Below, one piece after another: positions 17,054 through 25,309 of a DNA stretch of 64,000 nt (position 1 is its first letter; each line of letters opens with the position of its first letter). The notes beneath the pieces were generated by a model. The model searched no databases. It saw nothing but the letters and a program-made list of their open reading frames with translations, and was not told the DNA's origin. The position numbers were made by a program, and so were the translations under genes. The DNA lies in NCBI GenBank assembly GCA_016213405.1, contig JACRAM010000056.1, forward strand, positions 1 to 64,000. Direction: 5' to 3'. The stretch is from Bacteroidota bacterium (lineage in GTDB: Bacteria; Bacteroidota; Bacteroidia; Palsa-948).

Positions 17054-17239
17054 ATGAATAGCACATACATTGCTTTGTTTTTCAGCATTCTTACTTTCGT
17101 GGCAAGTGCAGGAATAATTTTATTTATGAGAGCAATTCGCCTCTCAAAAAAAAATGCACTCAAGCAGGGGCTTTACTTTATACTTGTCTCATTTATTTGT
17201 GGAATAATAATGATGAACTGGATAATCAGTACTATATAG
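17054..17239 (+). CDS. Small two-helix membrane protein
   Basis: 61 residues with two predicted membrane helices (ALFFSILTFVASAGIILFM and GLYFILVSFICGIIMMNWII) joined by a basic loop (RAIRLSKKNALKQ). No family is recognised. A longer frame opens at 16958, but that part covers the promoter, so the ATG at 17054 is preferred. Support for a real gene is the box/-7 pair directly upstream at the same spacing as its neighbours and its position between ric and the thioredoxin-like gene, whose 3' end it overlaps by 8 bases. Because the -7 element ends 4 bases before the ATG, a downstream start such as TTG at 17075 is possible. Confidence 0.5.
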   Translation: MNSTYIALFFSILTFVASAGIILFMRAIRLSKKNALKQGLYFILVSFICGIIMMNWIISTI

Positions 17240-17852
17240 AATTATTTTTCCAGGAAAGGATCAGCAATAGAAAATCGTTTTGAATAGACTTTCCTTTATC
17301 CTTCGCGTAGCATAGATGAAGGTATTTAACAAACTCATCATGAGTACTATTCGGATTTTCTGATTTGAAATTCTTTGCCATCTCCATAATTTTTTGAGGA
17401 CGAGAGCCCCATATTCCAATTTCTTTATTTGTCATTTCATCCACACAAATCAAAATTGGAATTGAACGCGATCCATTTGTAAGATGCTTATCCATAATAT
17501 CCGTGTTTTCATCACGAAGAATAATTTTCAAATCAATATTCGGATTGATCGATGCCATCTTTTCAATGATAGGAATATTTTGTGCCCCATCACCGCACCA
17601 TGCTTCCACTAATACTGTCCATCTCCATTTTCTATTTACACTTTTTATCAATTTCGCTAAGCTTTCACTGATTTGAATTTGTTTATCAATTCGTTTCATG
17701 CGGAATGCATTTAGTTTTGTTGCTTCAATTCTTTCTATAGTTTGTTCAATGCCGGTCGTGCTTTCAGTTTCAGATAAGCGGATAACTAAATCCTTATATG
17801 CTGAGTAGCTAAAACTCGTAATTGAATTTATTATGATTGTTTCTGATTTCAT
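17232..17852 (-). CDS. Thioredoxin-like protein (single-Cys active site)
   Basis: 206 residues of the bacillithiol/thioredoxin-like family seen in Bacteroidota. The active-site region reads LVEAWCGDGAQNIPIIE: WCGDGAQ in place of WCGPC, so only the first Cys remains and a classic dithiol cycle is impossible. SRSIPILICVD supplies the cis-Pro loop (SIP). The N-terminal ~70 residues form a helical extension. It could form mixed disulfides or transfer a group under nitrosative stress; the substrate is unknown. Its promoter has an ATGAT-type box at the standard distance, which is the main hint that it belongs to the NO/O2 response. Confidence 0.8.
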   Translation of the reverse strand: MKSETIIINSITSFSYSAYKDLVIRLSETESTTGIEQTIERIEATKLNAFRMKRIDKQIQISESLAKLIKSVNRKWRWTVLVEAWCGDGAQNIPIIEKMASINPNIDLKIILRDENTDIMDKHLTNGSRSIPILICVDEMTNKEIGIWGSRPQKIMEMAKNFKSENPNSTHDEFVKYLHLCYAKDKGKSIQNDFLLLILSWKNNSI

Positions 17853-17869
17853 TTTTATAATTTAGAAAA

Positions 17870-17913
17870 CAAATTTGCAGGCAAATCCTTACCTATAATA
17901 TGACATTAATCAT
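17870..17913 (-). promoter_or_regulatory. Fnr-type box plus -7 element (thioredoxin-like gene)
   Basis: Minus-strand CAAATTTG (17877-17870), one mismatch from TAnnTTTG, with ATGAC-ATTA-ATCAT on the plus strand (17900-17913) centred 29.5 bases upstream. The leader before the start at 17852 is about 10 bases. Confidence 0.65.
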
Positions 17914-18350
17914 TATTAAAAAAACAGATTGAAAGAAATTTAAAAAGCAGTTTCGTTGCCGCTAACCAATCTTTCTTAAAAAATTCGGCATTAAGTCGAA
18001 CATTAAGAAATTCGGTTTTGTGTTTCATCAAATTTCTCTCCTTCGGTTTGTTCTATGTAATAGATCCAAAAACATTTTTAGCAAAAAAATATTTTGGTGC
18101 CGATTTTTTTTGTACTTTTTTTTCTGACACGCCATTTTCTAAAGAGGGAATCCGCTATGAAAAATCGATATGAGCAATATCATTGAAATATATGATATAT
18201 ATCATATGAATATATGATAAAAGGAAGTGTGTTAAAAAGTAAGTTTAAAAGTTTAAAATTAAGAACTTGATATGATTTCTATCTGTGCTTAATTTGCGTT
18301 CGAATTTTCTAAACAACAATTTCAAAAAATAATTTTTTACTTTACGCAAA
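17914..18350. other. Intergenic region upstream of nrdJ with a perfect Fnr-type box
   Basis: About 440 bases without a supported gene. It holds a perfect palindrome ATGAT-ATAT-ATCAT (18192-18205), a degenerate one ATGAT-TTCT-ATCTG (18272-18285), and a core promoter TTG (18267-18269)-N19-TTAATTTG (18289-18296). The degenerate box lies between the -33 and -7 elements, where binding would block transcription; the perfect one is about -104. No cobalamin riboswitch sequence was found, although the gene product needs B12. Confidence 0.5.
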
Positions 18351-20963
18351 ATGATTACTGAAGAAATGACCAGCAAAAAGACCGACCCCTTCCTTGATGC
18401 ACGCAAAACAGCACTGAAGCAAAATGAAACGAAAATTTCTTACAAAGAAATTCTTGAAAAGTGCACAGCGTATTTTCAAGGTGACGAACTTGCCGCATCC
18501 ACCTGGATAAACAAGTATGCAATGAAAGATAAGGATGGATATATTCTTGAATATACTCCTGAAGATATGCATCAGCGCATGGCAAAAGAATTTGCGCGAA
18601 AGGAAAATGAATATCTTCAAAAATCAAAATTGAATGGCAGTTTCCCTGAGCTTTCAAAATACGGACAGCAGCGCGAGCATCTTTCTGAAAATAAAATTTT
18701 TGAGTTGTTCAAAGAGTTTAAATACATTGTTCCCCAAGGAAGTGTGATGTCTTCTCTTGGAAATAAAAACATTATTGCTTCTCTTTCCAACTGCATTGTT
18801 CTTCCTGAAATTTTTGATTCCTACGGAGGAATTTTTTACACCGATCAGCAAATGGCTCAGTTGTTTAAAAGAAGATGCGGTGTGGGCATTGATCTTTCCA
18901 CGCTTCGCCCGACAGGATCACATGTTTCAAACTCAGCCGGAACAACAACAGGAGCAGTTTCATTTATGGATCGTTTTTCAAACACAACGCGTGAAGTTGC
19001 GCAGAATGGAAGACGCGGTGCTTTGATGATTACTATTGACGTTGCCCATCCTGATGTAGAGCAGTTTATTACCGTGAAACAGGATTTATCAAAAGTTACG
19101 GGAGCAAATATTTCTGTTCGGATTTCAGATGAGTTTATGAATGCCGTTTCAAACGATACCAATTTCACTTTGCGTTGGCCTATTGATTCGGAGAATCCGG
19201 TATTTTCAAAAGAAGTAAAAGCACGCGAACTTTGGAGTACAATTATCAAATGTGCTCATAACACAGCCGAACCGGGAATTATTTTTTGGGACAGGCAGCA
19301 TCATTATTCCACATCGTCTATCTATCCCGGATTTAAAAATGTTTCAACTAATCCTTGTTCTGAAATCGCCATGCAAGGCGGAGATAGCTGTCGTTTAATC
19401 GCACTCAATCTTTTTAGTTTTATTGAAAAACCATTTTCAAAAAATTCAAAATTTGACTACGAGAAATTTTATAAAACCACCTATGAAGCGCAGCGCCTCA
19501 TGGATGATTTAGTAGACCTTGAACTCGAAGCCATTGAACGAATACTTGCAAAAGTCGAAACCGATTCAGAACCCGATTACATTAAGGAAGTAGAAGTAAA
19601 CACATGGAAACTTCTTTATGATGCTGGAAAAAAAGGCAGAAGAACAGGGCTTGGATTTACCGCTCTTGGCGACACACTTGCAGCACTTGGATATAATTTT
19701 GATTCGGCGGAAGCAATTGTTGAAGTGGAAAAGATTATGAAATCAAAATGTGAAGCGGAGTTTGACAGCAGCATTGATATGGCGCTTGAACGCGGAAAGT
19801 TTGAAGCTTTTGATGAGAAATATGAAAACACTTCTGAATTTATTCAAACACTTAAAAAAGAATTGCCGCACGTTTACAACCGAATGATGACCTTCGGAAG
19901 AAGAAATATTTCTCTCAGCACTGTAGCCCCCACAGGAACATTGAGCATGCTGACTCAAACTTCTTCGGGCATTGAACCCGTATTTATGCTCACGTATAAG
20001 AGAAGACGAAAAGTAAACGTACACGACAAGAATTCACGTGTTGATTTTGTTGATCCCTCAGGAGATTCCTGGCAGGAATTTATTGTATACCATCCAAAAC
20101 TAAAAATGTGGATGGACGCAACCGGTGAAACAGATATTACAAAAAGCCCATACAGCGGATCTACTGCTTCTGAAATTGATTGGAAGAAGAGAATAGGACT
20201 GCAAGCTGTCGTACAAAAATATACTACTCATTCAATTTCTTCTACAATTAATCTCTCATCGAATGTTTCAATGGAACAGGTAGGTGAAATTTATCTTGAA
20301 GCATGGAAGAAAGGACTGAAAGGAATTACTGTTTATCGGGATGGTTCCAGAAGCGGTGTGCTTGTAGCAAACGATGAAAAGAAAAAAAATAAAAAATCCG
20401 ATTCTATTATAGAAACCCGTCCGCCCAAACGCCCGAAAGCGCTTGAAGCAGATGTGATTCGTTTTCTCAATCACAATGAAAAATGGATTGCTGTTGTCGG
20501 AATTATGAACGGAAGGCCTTATGAGGTTTTTACAGGAAAGGTGGAAGATTCTATCTTCATTCCATCCTGGGTGGAAAAAGGGTGGGTGATAAAAAATGTC
20601 TGTGAGGATGGCAAGAAGCGATATGATTTCCAGTTTATGGATAAGGAAGGATATCGTTGCACCATTGAAGGATTATCCCGTGCGTTTAATAAAGAATTCT
20701 GGAATTACGCAAAACTCATTTCAGGCGTACTCCGCCACGGAATGCCGTTGCCTCATGTAGTCAACCTGATTGAAAATCTTCACTTTATCAGCGATAACAT
20801 TAATACCTGGAAGAGTGGCGTTATCCGGGCGCTGAAAAAATTTATTCCCGATGGAACACAAGCTGCTGACAAAAAATGCTCTGACTGCGGAGATCCTGAA
20901 GGATTAATTTATGAAGAAGGTTGCCTGAAGTGCAAAAGTTGCGGACACAGCAAATGTGGCTGA
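18351..20963 (+). CDS. nrdJ: Adenosylcobalamin-dependent (class II) ribonucleotide reductase
   Basis: 870 residues, typical of long NrdJ proteins. Reduces ribonucleotides to deoxyribonucleotides with adenosylcobalamin, so it works with or without oxygen. Motifs: catalytic-barrel segment RRCGVGIDLSTLRP, GGDSCRLIALNLFSF after NPCSEIAMQ, thiyl and substrate loop LSTVAPTGTLSMLTQTSSG, KGLKGITVYRDGSRSG, and a C-terminal Cys-rich tail (CSDCGDPEGLIYEEGCLKCKSCG, four CxxC pairs) that resembles a Zn ribbon. A TSCPD-like domain (IAVVGIMNGRPYEVFTG) precedes the tail. It supports anaerobic growth when class I enzymes fail. Convergent with the 605-aa gene with no gap. Confidence 0.95.
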   Translation: MITEEMTSKKTDPFLDARKTALKQNETKISYKEILEKCTAYFQGDELAASTWINKYAMKDKDGYILEYTPEDMHQRMAKEFARKENEYLQKSKLNGSFPELSKYGQQREHLSENKIFELFKEFKYIVPQGSVMSSLGNKNIIASLSNCIVLPEIFDSYGGIFYTDQQMAQLFKRRCGVGIDLSTLRPTGSHVSNSAGTTTGAVSFMDRFSNTTREVAQNGRRGALMITIDVAHPDVEQFITVKQDLSKVTGANISVRISDEFMNAVSNDTNFTLRWPIDSENPVFSKEVKARELWSTIIKCAHNTAEPGIIFWDRQHHYSTSSIYPGFKNVSTNPCSEIAMQGGDSCRLIALNLFSFIEKPFSKNSKFDYEKFYKTTYEAQRLMDDLVDLELEAIERILAKVETDSEPDYIKEVEVNTWKLLYDAGKKGRRTGLGFTALGDTLAALGYNFDSAEAIVEVEKIMKSKCEAEFDSSIDMALERGKFEAFDEKYENTSEFIQTLKKELPHVYNRMMTFGRRNISLSTVAPTGTLSMLTQTSSGIEPVFMLTYKRRRKVNVHDKNSRVDFVDPSGDSWQEFIVYHPKLKMWMDATGETDITKSPYSGSTASEIDWKKRIGLQAVVQKYTTHSISSTINLSSNVSMEQVGEIYLEAWKKGLKGITVYRDGSRSGVLVANDEKKKNKKSDSIIETRPPKRPKALEADVIRFLNHNEKWIAVVGIMNGRPYEVFTGKVEDSIFIPSWVEKGWVIKNVCEDGKKRYDFQFMDKEGYRCTIEGLSRAFNKEFWNYAKLISGVLRHGMPLPHVVNLIENLHFISDNINTWKSGVIRALKKFIPDGTQAADKKCSDCGDPEGLIYEEGCLKCKSCGHSKCG

Positions 20964-22781
20964 TTAAATTATAACAATCGTTTCCGGAAGAACAAGTTCA
21001 AGAATTCTTGATTCTAATTCTGATAGATCATTCATGAAACTTTCTAACTGCATTTCGGCATTGTGCTTTAATGTCGGAATAAGATTTTTATAATATTCTA
21101 TCCCTTCAACCAGATTGCTTTTAAAACTGTCTAAATATTTTTTTTGCTTTTGTGAAAGTTCGTTCATGTTTTTATCTATTTCATTTTTCAGATAATCGGC
21201 ATACATTACCAGTTCATTCACAAACATATTCGGTCTCGGCAACGAGTTAAGTATATTGATCCTTCCGTAAATATGACTCGCCATTTCACTTAAAGTAAAA
21301 ACGCCAGAAAAATAAGCAAGATTGGGTCCCGGGCAAATAGTCACAGCGTTTAATTCATGAGCAGGAGTTAAATGATTTTTCACCAATACGGATGCTCCAA
21401 GCCCTTCACATAGGCAATCTTTTTCTACTACCTTTTCAATCTCTTTTTTCAATACTTCCGCAGACAGATTTTTTGCCTGTAAAGATTTTATTTTCAGGTT
21501 TTGATATTCGCGGGAGGATGAACAAATTGGTTCTGTTGTAAATTCTGTATTAAATGCCAGATACTTTTTATAACACGGACTTCCGGGCCTTCCTCTCTCA
21601 ATCCGATCATGGCGCTGTTTTTCAGAAGAACTTTTTCTGAAATTATTAAATGGGATGCATAACGGTGATGCATGGCTCAAATAATAATCTTCCTTTTTCG
21701 CGGTGGAAAGCTGCTTCAAAGTATCCTCATCAATATTTACGGCTTCGGGTACAAGTAAAAAGGGGCTTCCCCATCCGGTTCCATCCATCTCATAATGTTC
21801 TAAAAGAAATCTATCTTCTTCTGCAGTGCCAATTCCACCCTGCACTGTTATCTTCATAAAAGGTTTTTCGGTAAAAACCGGTTTGCCTTTCTGCCGAAGT
21901 ACTTCATTGCACATTTTATAAAGTTCATCCGTAAGTTCATTTTTCTTTTCTTTAAACTCCTCAAGAATAGGACCCAGCAAAAATCCTTCGGTAGGAAAAG
22001 CATGGCCGCCACAATTAAGTCCGCTTTCAATCCTGTATTCTGAAATCCATAATCCTTTCTTTGCCAAAAATTTTCCTTGTATCATAGCAGAGCGGAAATC
22101 GCTTACTTTCAAAACAATTTTCTTTTTGATATTTCCATTAATATCAGGAGAAAAATCTTCAAAAGTTTCACAGTAAGAATATAATCTTGGGTTCATTCCA
22201 GCCGAAAAAACAACCGATGAGGACAAATCGCTTAGAGCAAATCCGCGAAGGGCAGACATTGCATCAGCAAATTCTGCGGGCAAAGGCGCACCATCTTCAT
22301 CATGATTCATGCGATCGCACTTCGTCATAATATTTACATCTATGGAACCTGCTTTAATTTTATTTCGAAGATTTTTCTGAAGAATGGTTTTTTCTGCTCC
22401 ATCCTCCAACGATTTCATCCATAAATATCTTTTTCTCAATAATGAATTTTTGGGGAGCATTTCAAAATATTTTACAATATCCAACCCCTTATTGAACGGC
22501 TGAAGTTTTATTTCTTCTACTTGATTATTTACAATCCGGTTAACTAAATTCAAGTATTCTTTAATGCGTCTTGCTCTGTAATCATCTTCATCTACAGTAA
22601 TGGGAGTATATTTTTCTCCGGCTCCAACACTGTGAAATTCTCTCATGCGTTCAATAAGATGGTCTTCAATGATTGAAATGACGGAAGAAATCCCGAAGCG
22701 GGCAACTTTCACAGGCGTGTCAATTGTATATCCCAAACCCATTACGGGAATGTGAAATGTATGGTATTCAGTATTGTGCAT
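20964..22781 (-). CDS. Conserved hypothetical protein, TIM-barrel-like (605 aa)
   Basis: 605 residues; no firm family name. N-terminal FHIPVMGLGYTIDTPVKVARFGISSVISIIED looks like the first strand-helix unit of a barrel that starts with a ligand-binding loop. GLNCGGHAFPTEGFLLGPILEEF and VQGGIGTAEED resemble the flavin-phosphate loops of nitronate monooxygenase/PfaD-like enzymes. Later, VTICPGPNLAYFSGVFTLSEMASHIYG is a Cys-Pro-Gly segment of unknown role. The C-terminal ~110 residues are helical. It is divergent from the U32 gene and shares with it one regulatory box at equal distance to both promoters, so both are probably induced together. A flavin- or Fe-S-dependent role in anaerobic metabolism is possible but unproven. 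Confidence 0.7.
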   Translation of the reverse strand: MHNTEYHTFHIPVMGLGYTIDTPVKVARFGISSVISIIEDHLIERMREFHSVGAGEKYTPITVDEDDYRARRIKEYLNLVNRIVNNQVEEIKLQPFNKGLDIVKYFEMLPKNSLLRKRYLWMKSLEDGAEKTILQKNLRNKIKAGSIDVNIMTKCDRMNHDEDGAPLPAEFADAMSALRGFALSDLSSSVVFSAGMNPRLYSYCETFEDFSPDINGNIKKKIVLKVSDFRSAMIQGKFLAKKGLWISEYRIESGLNCGGHAFPTEGFLLGPILEEFKEKKNELTDELYKMCNEVLRQKGKPVFTEKPFMKITVQGGIGTAEEDRFLLEHYEMDGTGWGSPFLLVPEAVNIDEDTLKQLSTAKKEDYYLSHASPLCIPFNNFRKSSSEKQRHDRIERGRPGSPCYKKYLAFNTEFTTEPICSSSREYQNLKIKSLQAKNLSAEVLKKEIEKVVEKDCLCEGLGASVLVKNHLTPAHELNAVTICPGPNLAYFSGVFTLSEMASHIYGRINILNSLPRPNMFVNELVMYADYLKNEIDKNMNELSQKQKKYLDSFKSNLVEGIEYYKNLIPTLKHNAEMQLESFMNDLSELESRILELVLPETIVII

Positions 22782-22821
22782 GCAATATAACTGGAGGATG
22801 AGAGTCCTCCGTGTTGGTGTG

Positions 22822-22895
22822 CAAAGGACATACTATATACGCTCATGAAATATGATATTCATCATAGTTCAGGCAACTCAATAAGGGGAAATTTG
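22822..22895. promoter_or_regulatory. One Fnr-type box shared by two divergent promoters
   Basis: Perfect box ATGAT-ATTC-ATCAT (22852-22865). Its centre is 29.5 bases from a -7-like octamer on each side: GAAATTTG (22888-22895, plus strand) and GTCCTTTG (22829-22822, minus strand). Each is one or two mismatches from TAnnTTTG. A single bound dimer could activate both the 605-aa gene and the U32 operon. Confidence 0.7.
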
Positions 22896-22911
22896 AAAAC
22901 TTTCATTTAAA

Positions 22912-24153
22912 ATGAAATCACAGACTAAAATTGAGTTGCTTGCTCCCTGCGGCTCATGGGAATCGTTGATGGCTGCCATACAAGGAGGTTGTGATGCAGT
23001 TTATTTCGGAATCGAGCAACTAAACATGCGTGCGCGGTCGAGCATAAATTTTTCAATCAATGATTTGAAAAAAATTTCCTCCATTGCGAAAGAAAACAAA
23101 ATCAAAACTTACATCACACTGAACACAATTCTTTATGATCACGATCTTTCATTGATGCGCTCGATAGTAGATGAAGCAAAGAAAAATAAAATTGATGCTA
23201 TTATCGCCTCTGATCATTCGGTGATGAGTTATGCGAAGAAGGTTGGAATACCTATTCATATTTCCACGCAATCCAATATCACCAATAAAGAAACAGTTGA
23301 ATTCTATTCACAGTTTGCCGATGTGATGGTGCTTGCCCGTGAATTAACTCTTGAGCAAGTCGGAAAAATTTCTGCTGAAATAAAGCGAAAAAAAATAAAG
23401 GGTCCATCAGGGGAATTGATACGACTGGAAATATTTTGCCATGGTGCTCTCTGTATGGCGGTTTCAGGAAAATGCTATTTGAGTTTGCATTCAAATTTTG
23501 CTTCCGCCAATCGTGGTGCCTGCATTCAGAACTGCCGCAGAAGTTACATTGTTACTGACAAAGAGGACGGAACAGAATTAGAGATCGATAACGAATACAT
23601 TATGTCTGCAAAAGATCTTTGCACCATAGATTTTCTTGATAAAGTTATTGAGGCCGGGGTTTTGGTCTTAAAAATTGAAGGAAGAGGAAGAAGCGAAGAT
23701 TATGTTTTCACAACTACAAAATGTTACCGCGAAGCAATTGATTCAATTGCAGAAAAAAATTACACAAAAGAAAAAATTGAAAAATGGAAAGAGCAGCTGA
23801 CAACAGTTTTCAATCGCGGATTCTGGGACGGGTATTATCTCGGTAAAAAGACGGGAGAATGGAATGACGAGTACGGTTCAAAGGCAACGAAGAAAAAAAT
23901 TTATGTTGGGAAAGGAATAAAATATTTCGACAACATCGGCATAGGAGAATTTAAGATAGAATCTCAATCGCTGGAAGTTGGAGATGAAATCTTAATCAGC
24001 GGTCCTACTACAGGAATTATTCAGGACAAGGTAAATGAATTGAGAGTAAATGACAGAAAAAAAGAAAAAGTAAAAAAAGGCGAAACTATTTCCATGCCGG
24101 TAAAAATGAAAATCCGTTCGTCAGACAAGTTGTATAAAATAGTAGATGCCTGA
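22912..24153 (+). CDS. U32 family peptidase-like Fe-S protein
   Basis: 413 residues. N-terminal IELLAPCGSWESLMAAIQGGCDAVYFG is a U32 signature. Four cysteines in the conserved block FCHGALCMAVSGKCYLS ... CIQNCRRSY are the [4Fe-4S] ligands of UbiU/TrhP/RlhA-type U32 proteins. These act in RNA hydroxylation or in oxygen-independent ubiquinone hydroxylation rather than as proteases. The C-terminal ~70 residues are a beta-barrel extension (VGKGIKYFDNIGIGEFKIE) common in TrhP-like members. It heads an operon with a ferredoxin (4-base overlap region) and the Mo hydroxylase. Induced, by the box at 22852, under low oxygen; which substrate it modifies is unknown. Confidence 0.85.
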   Translation: MKSQTKIELLAPCGSWESLMAAIQGGCDAVYFGIEQLNMRARSSINFSINDLKKISSIAKENKIKTYITLNTILYDHDLSLMRSIVDEAKKNKIDAIIASDHSVMSYAKKVGIPIHISTQSNITNKETVEFYSQFADVMVLARELTLEQVGKISAEIKRKKIKGPSGELIRLEIFCHGALCMAVSGKCYLSLHSNFASANRGACIQNCRRSYIVTDKEDGTELEIDNEYIMSAKDLCTIDFLDKVIEAGVLVLKIEGRGRSEDYVFTTTKCYREAIDSIAEKNYTKEKIEKWKEQLTTVFNRGFWDGYYLGKKTGEWNDEYGSKATKKKIYVGKGIKYFDNIGIGEFKIESQSLEVGDEILISGPTTGIIQDKVNELRVNDRKKEKVKKGETISMPVKMKIRSSDKLYKIVDA

Positions 24154-24380
24154 TGGTGAAAATATTTCACTACCGCGCCAAATGTATTGGTTGCAATGCC
24201 TGTGTGGAAACGAATAAAAACAGATGGAGAATGTCACGTAAAGATGGAAAGAGTATGTTGTTAGGAGCAATAAGCAAAAAAGGAGTTTTCAGAACAGAAG
24301 TTGAAGACGATGAATACAAATCAATAATGAAAGCAGTGAAAAATTGTCCTGTAAAAATTATTAAAATAGAAAAAACTTAA
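24153..24380 (+). CDS. Small ferredoxin ([4Fe-4S])
   Basis: 75 residues. CIGCNAC near the N-terminus gives three cysteines in C-x2-C-x2-C spacing, and NCPVKI supplies the fourth (CP) near the C-terminus. This suits a single [4Fe-4S] cluster, with a loop in the middle (residues ~22-60) instead of a second cluster motif. The start ATG overlaps the upstream stop (TGATG). It is followed after 11 bases by the FAD subunit of the Mo hydroxylase. Possible electron partner of the U32 protein, the Mo hydroxylase, or benzoyl-CoA reductase, which needs a strong reductant; the sequence does not decide. Confidence 0.85.
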   Translation: MVKIFHYRAKCIGCNACVETNKNRWRMSRKDGKSMLLGAISKKGVFRTEVEDDEYKSIMKAVKNCPVKIIKIEKT

Positions 24381-24391
24381 TTTTATTTTTT

Positions 24392-25273
24392 ATGTACATC
24401 CCGGATTACAATTATTACAAACCCAAATCGCTGACCGAAGCACTCAAACTTCTGAAGAAAAGCAATAATGGAGCTACGCTGGCCGGAGGAACCGACCTGC
24501 TGGTTGAAATTAAAAAGGGACTCAGGTATCCCGCGGATATTATTTCCCTTTCAGGTGTAAAGGGATTGTCCTTTGTAAAAAAAGAGGGGACAAATCTTTG
24601 CATCGGTGCAACCACTACGCACAATGAAATAATTGCCAATCCGCTCGTCAGAAAATATTACCCGGCATTGGCAAATGCTTTATCTCAGATCGGATCCGAG
24701 CAGGTGCGCAACACCGCGACCATCGGGGGAAATCTTTGCACGGGGGCATCCTGCTGTGATTCCGCACCTATTTTAATCGCGCTGAACGCAAAGGTGAAAA
24801 TTGCAAGTGCCGGAAAGACAAAAACTGTTTCCCTGAAGGACTTTTTTATCTTCAATAAAAAAACTATTCTCAAAAAAGGAGAAGTGATGACCAAAATAAT
24901 TCTTCCTCTTCCAAAGCCGGGATTGGGCGCGCATTTTGAAAAATTCGGATTAAGGGAATCCGGCAATATTTCTGTGGCTTCGGTGGCTGTAATGGTGATC
25001 GCGAAAAAAAATATTTGTGTTGACGCTTGCATTGTCATTGGCGCGGTTGCCCCTACCCCCAAGATTAGTTTCAAAGCAACTGAAATGCTGAAAGGGAAAA
25101 CGCTTTCCGAACTCTCTGAGAATTCATCTTCAATTAAACAGGCAGGCGTAGCAGCCGTTGAGGATTCCGTTCCGATTGGCGACATACGCGGAGGAGCAAA
25201 TTACAGGAGAACTATTTTATCCGTTCTTACTTCACGGGCTATTGCAAAAGCAATTGCATCGGTAAAAAAATAA
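24392..25273 (+). CDS. FAD-binding subunit of a molybdenum hydroxylase
   Basis: 293 residues of the CoxM/xanthine dehydrogenase FAD-domain family. FAD loops: ATLAGGTDLLVEIKKG and TIGGNLCTGASCCDSAP. C-terminal domain: GDIRGGANYRRTILSVL. The 4-hydroxybenzoyl-CoA reductase version (HcrB) carries an extra ~40-residue loop with four Cys binding a [4Fe-4S]; it is absent here, and the region continues straight from GGNLC to SCCDSAP. Length agrees with ordinary CoxM proteins. This argues against a canonical 4-hydroxybenzoyl-CoA reductase, although the benzoyl-CoA genes nearby would make that role attractive. It and the next gene look visibly more G+C-rich than their neighbours. Confidence 0.9.
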   Translation: MYIPDYNYYKPKSLTEALKLLKKSNNGATLAGGTDLLVEIKKGLRYPADIISLSGVKGLSFVKKEGTNLCIGATTTHNEIIANPLVRKYYPALANALSQIGSEQVRNTATIGGNLCTGASCCDSAPILIALNAKVKIASAGKTKTVSLKDFFIFNKKTILKKGEVMTKIILPLPKPGLGAHFEKFGLRESGNISVASVAVMVIAKKNICVDACIVIGAVAPTPKISFKATEMLKGKTLSELSENSSSIKQAGVAAVEDSVPIGDIRGGANYRRTILSVLTSRAIAKAIASVKK

Positions 25274-25309
25274 ATTCAACAGAAAGATACGCAACTATAA
25301 AAAGAAATT

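Noticed and set aside
17914-18350. Cobalamin riboswitch before the B12-dependent ribonucleotide reductase
   Set aside because: The conserved B12-box core (AGCCACTG / GCCGGGAAGGC) is not present on either strand; only a promoter and Fnr-type boxes are visible.
6186-18350. Complete denitrification (nirS/nirK, nosZ, narG)
   Set aside because: Only a NarK-type transporter and NorC/NorB are present; nitrite and N2O reductases and nitrate reductase subunits are not in this window.
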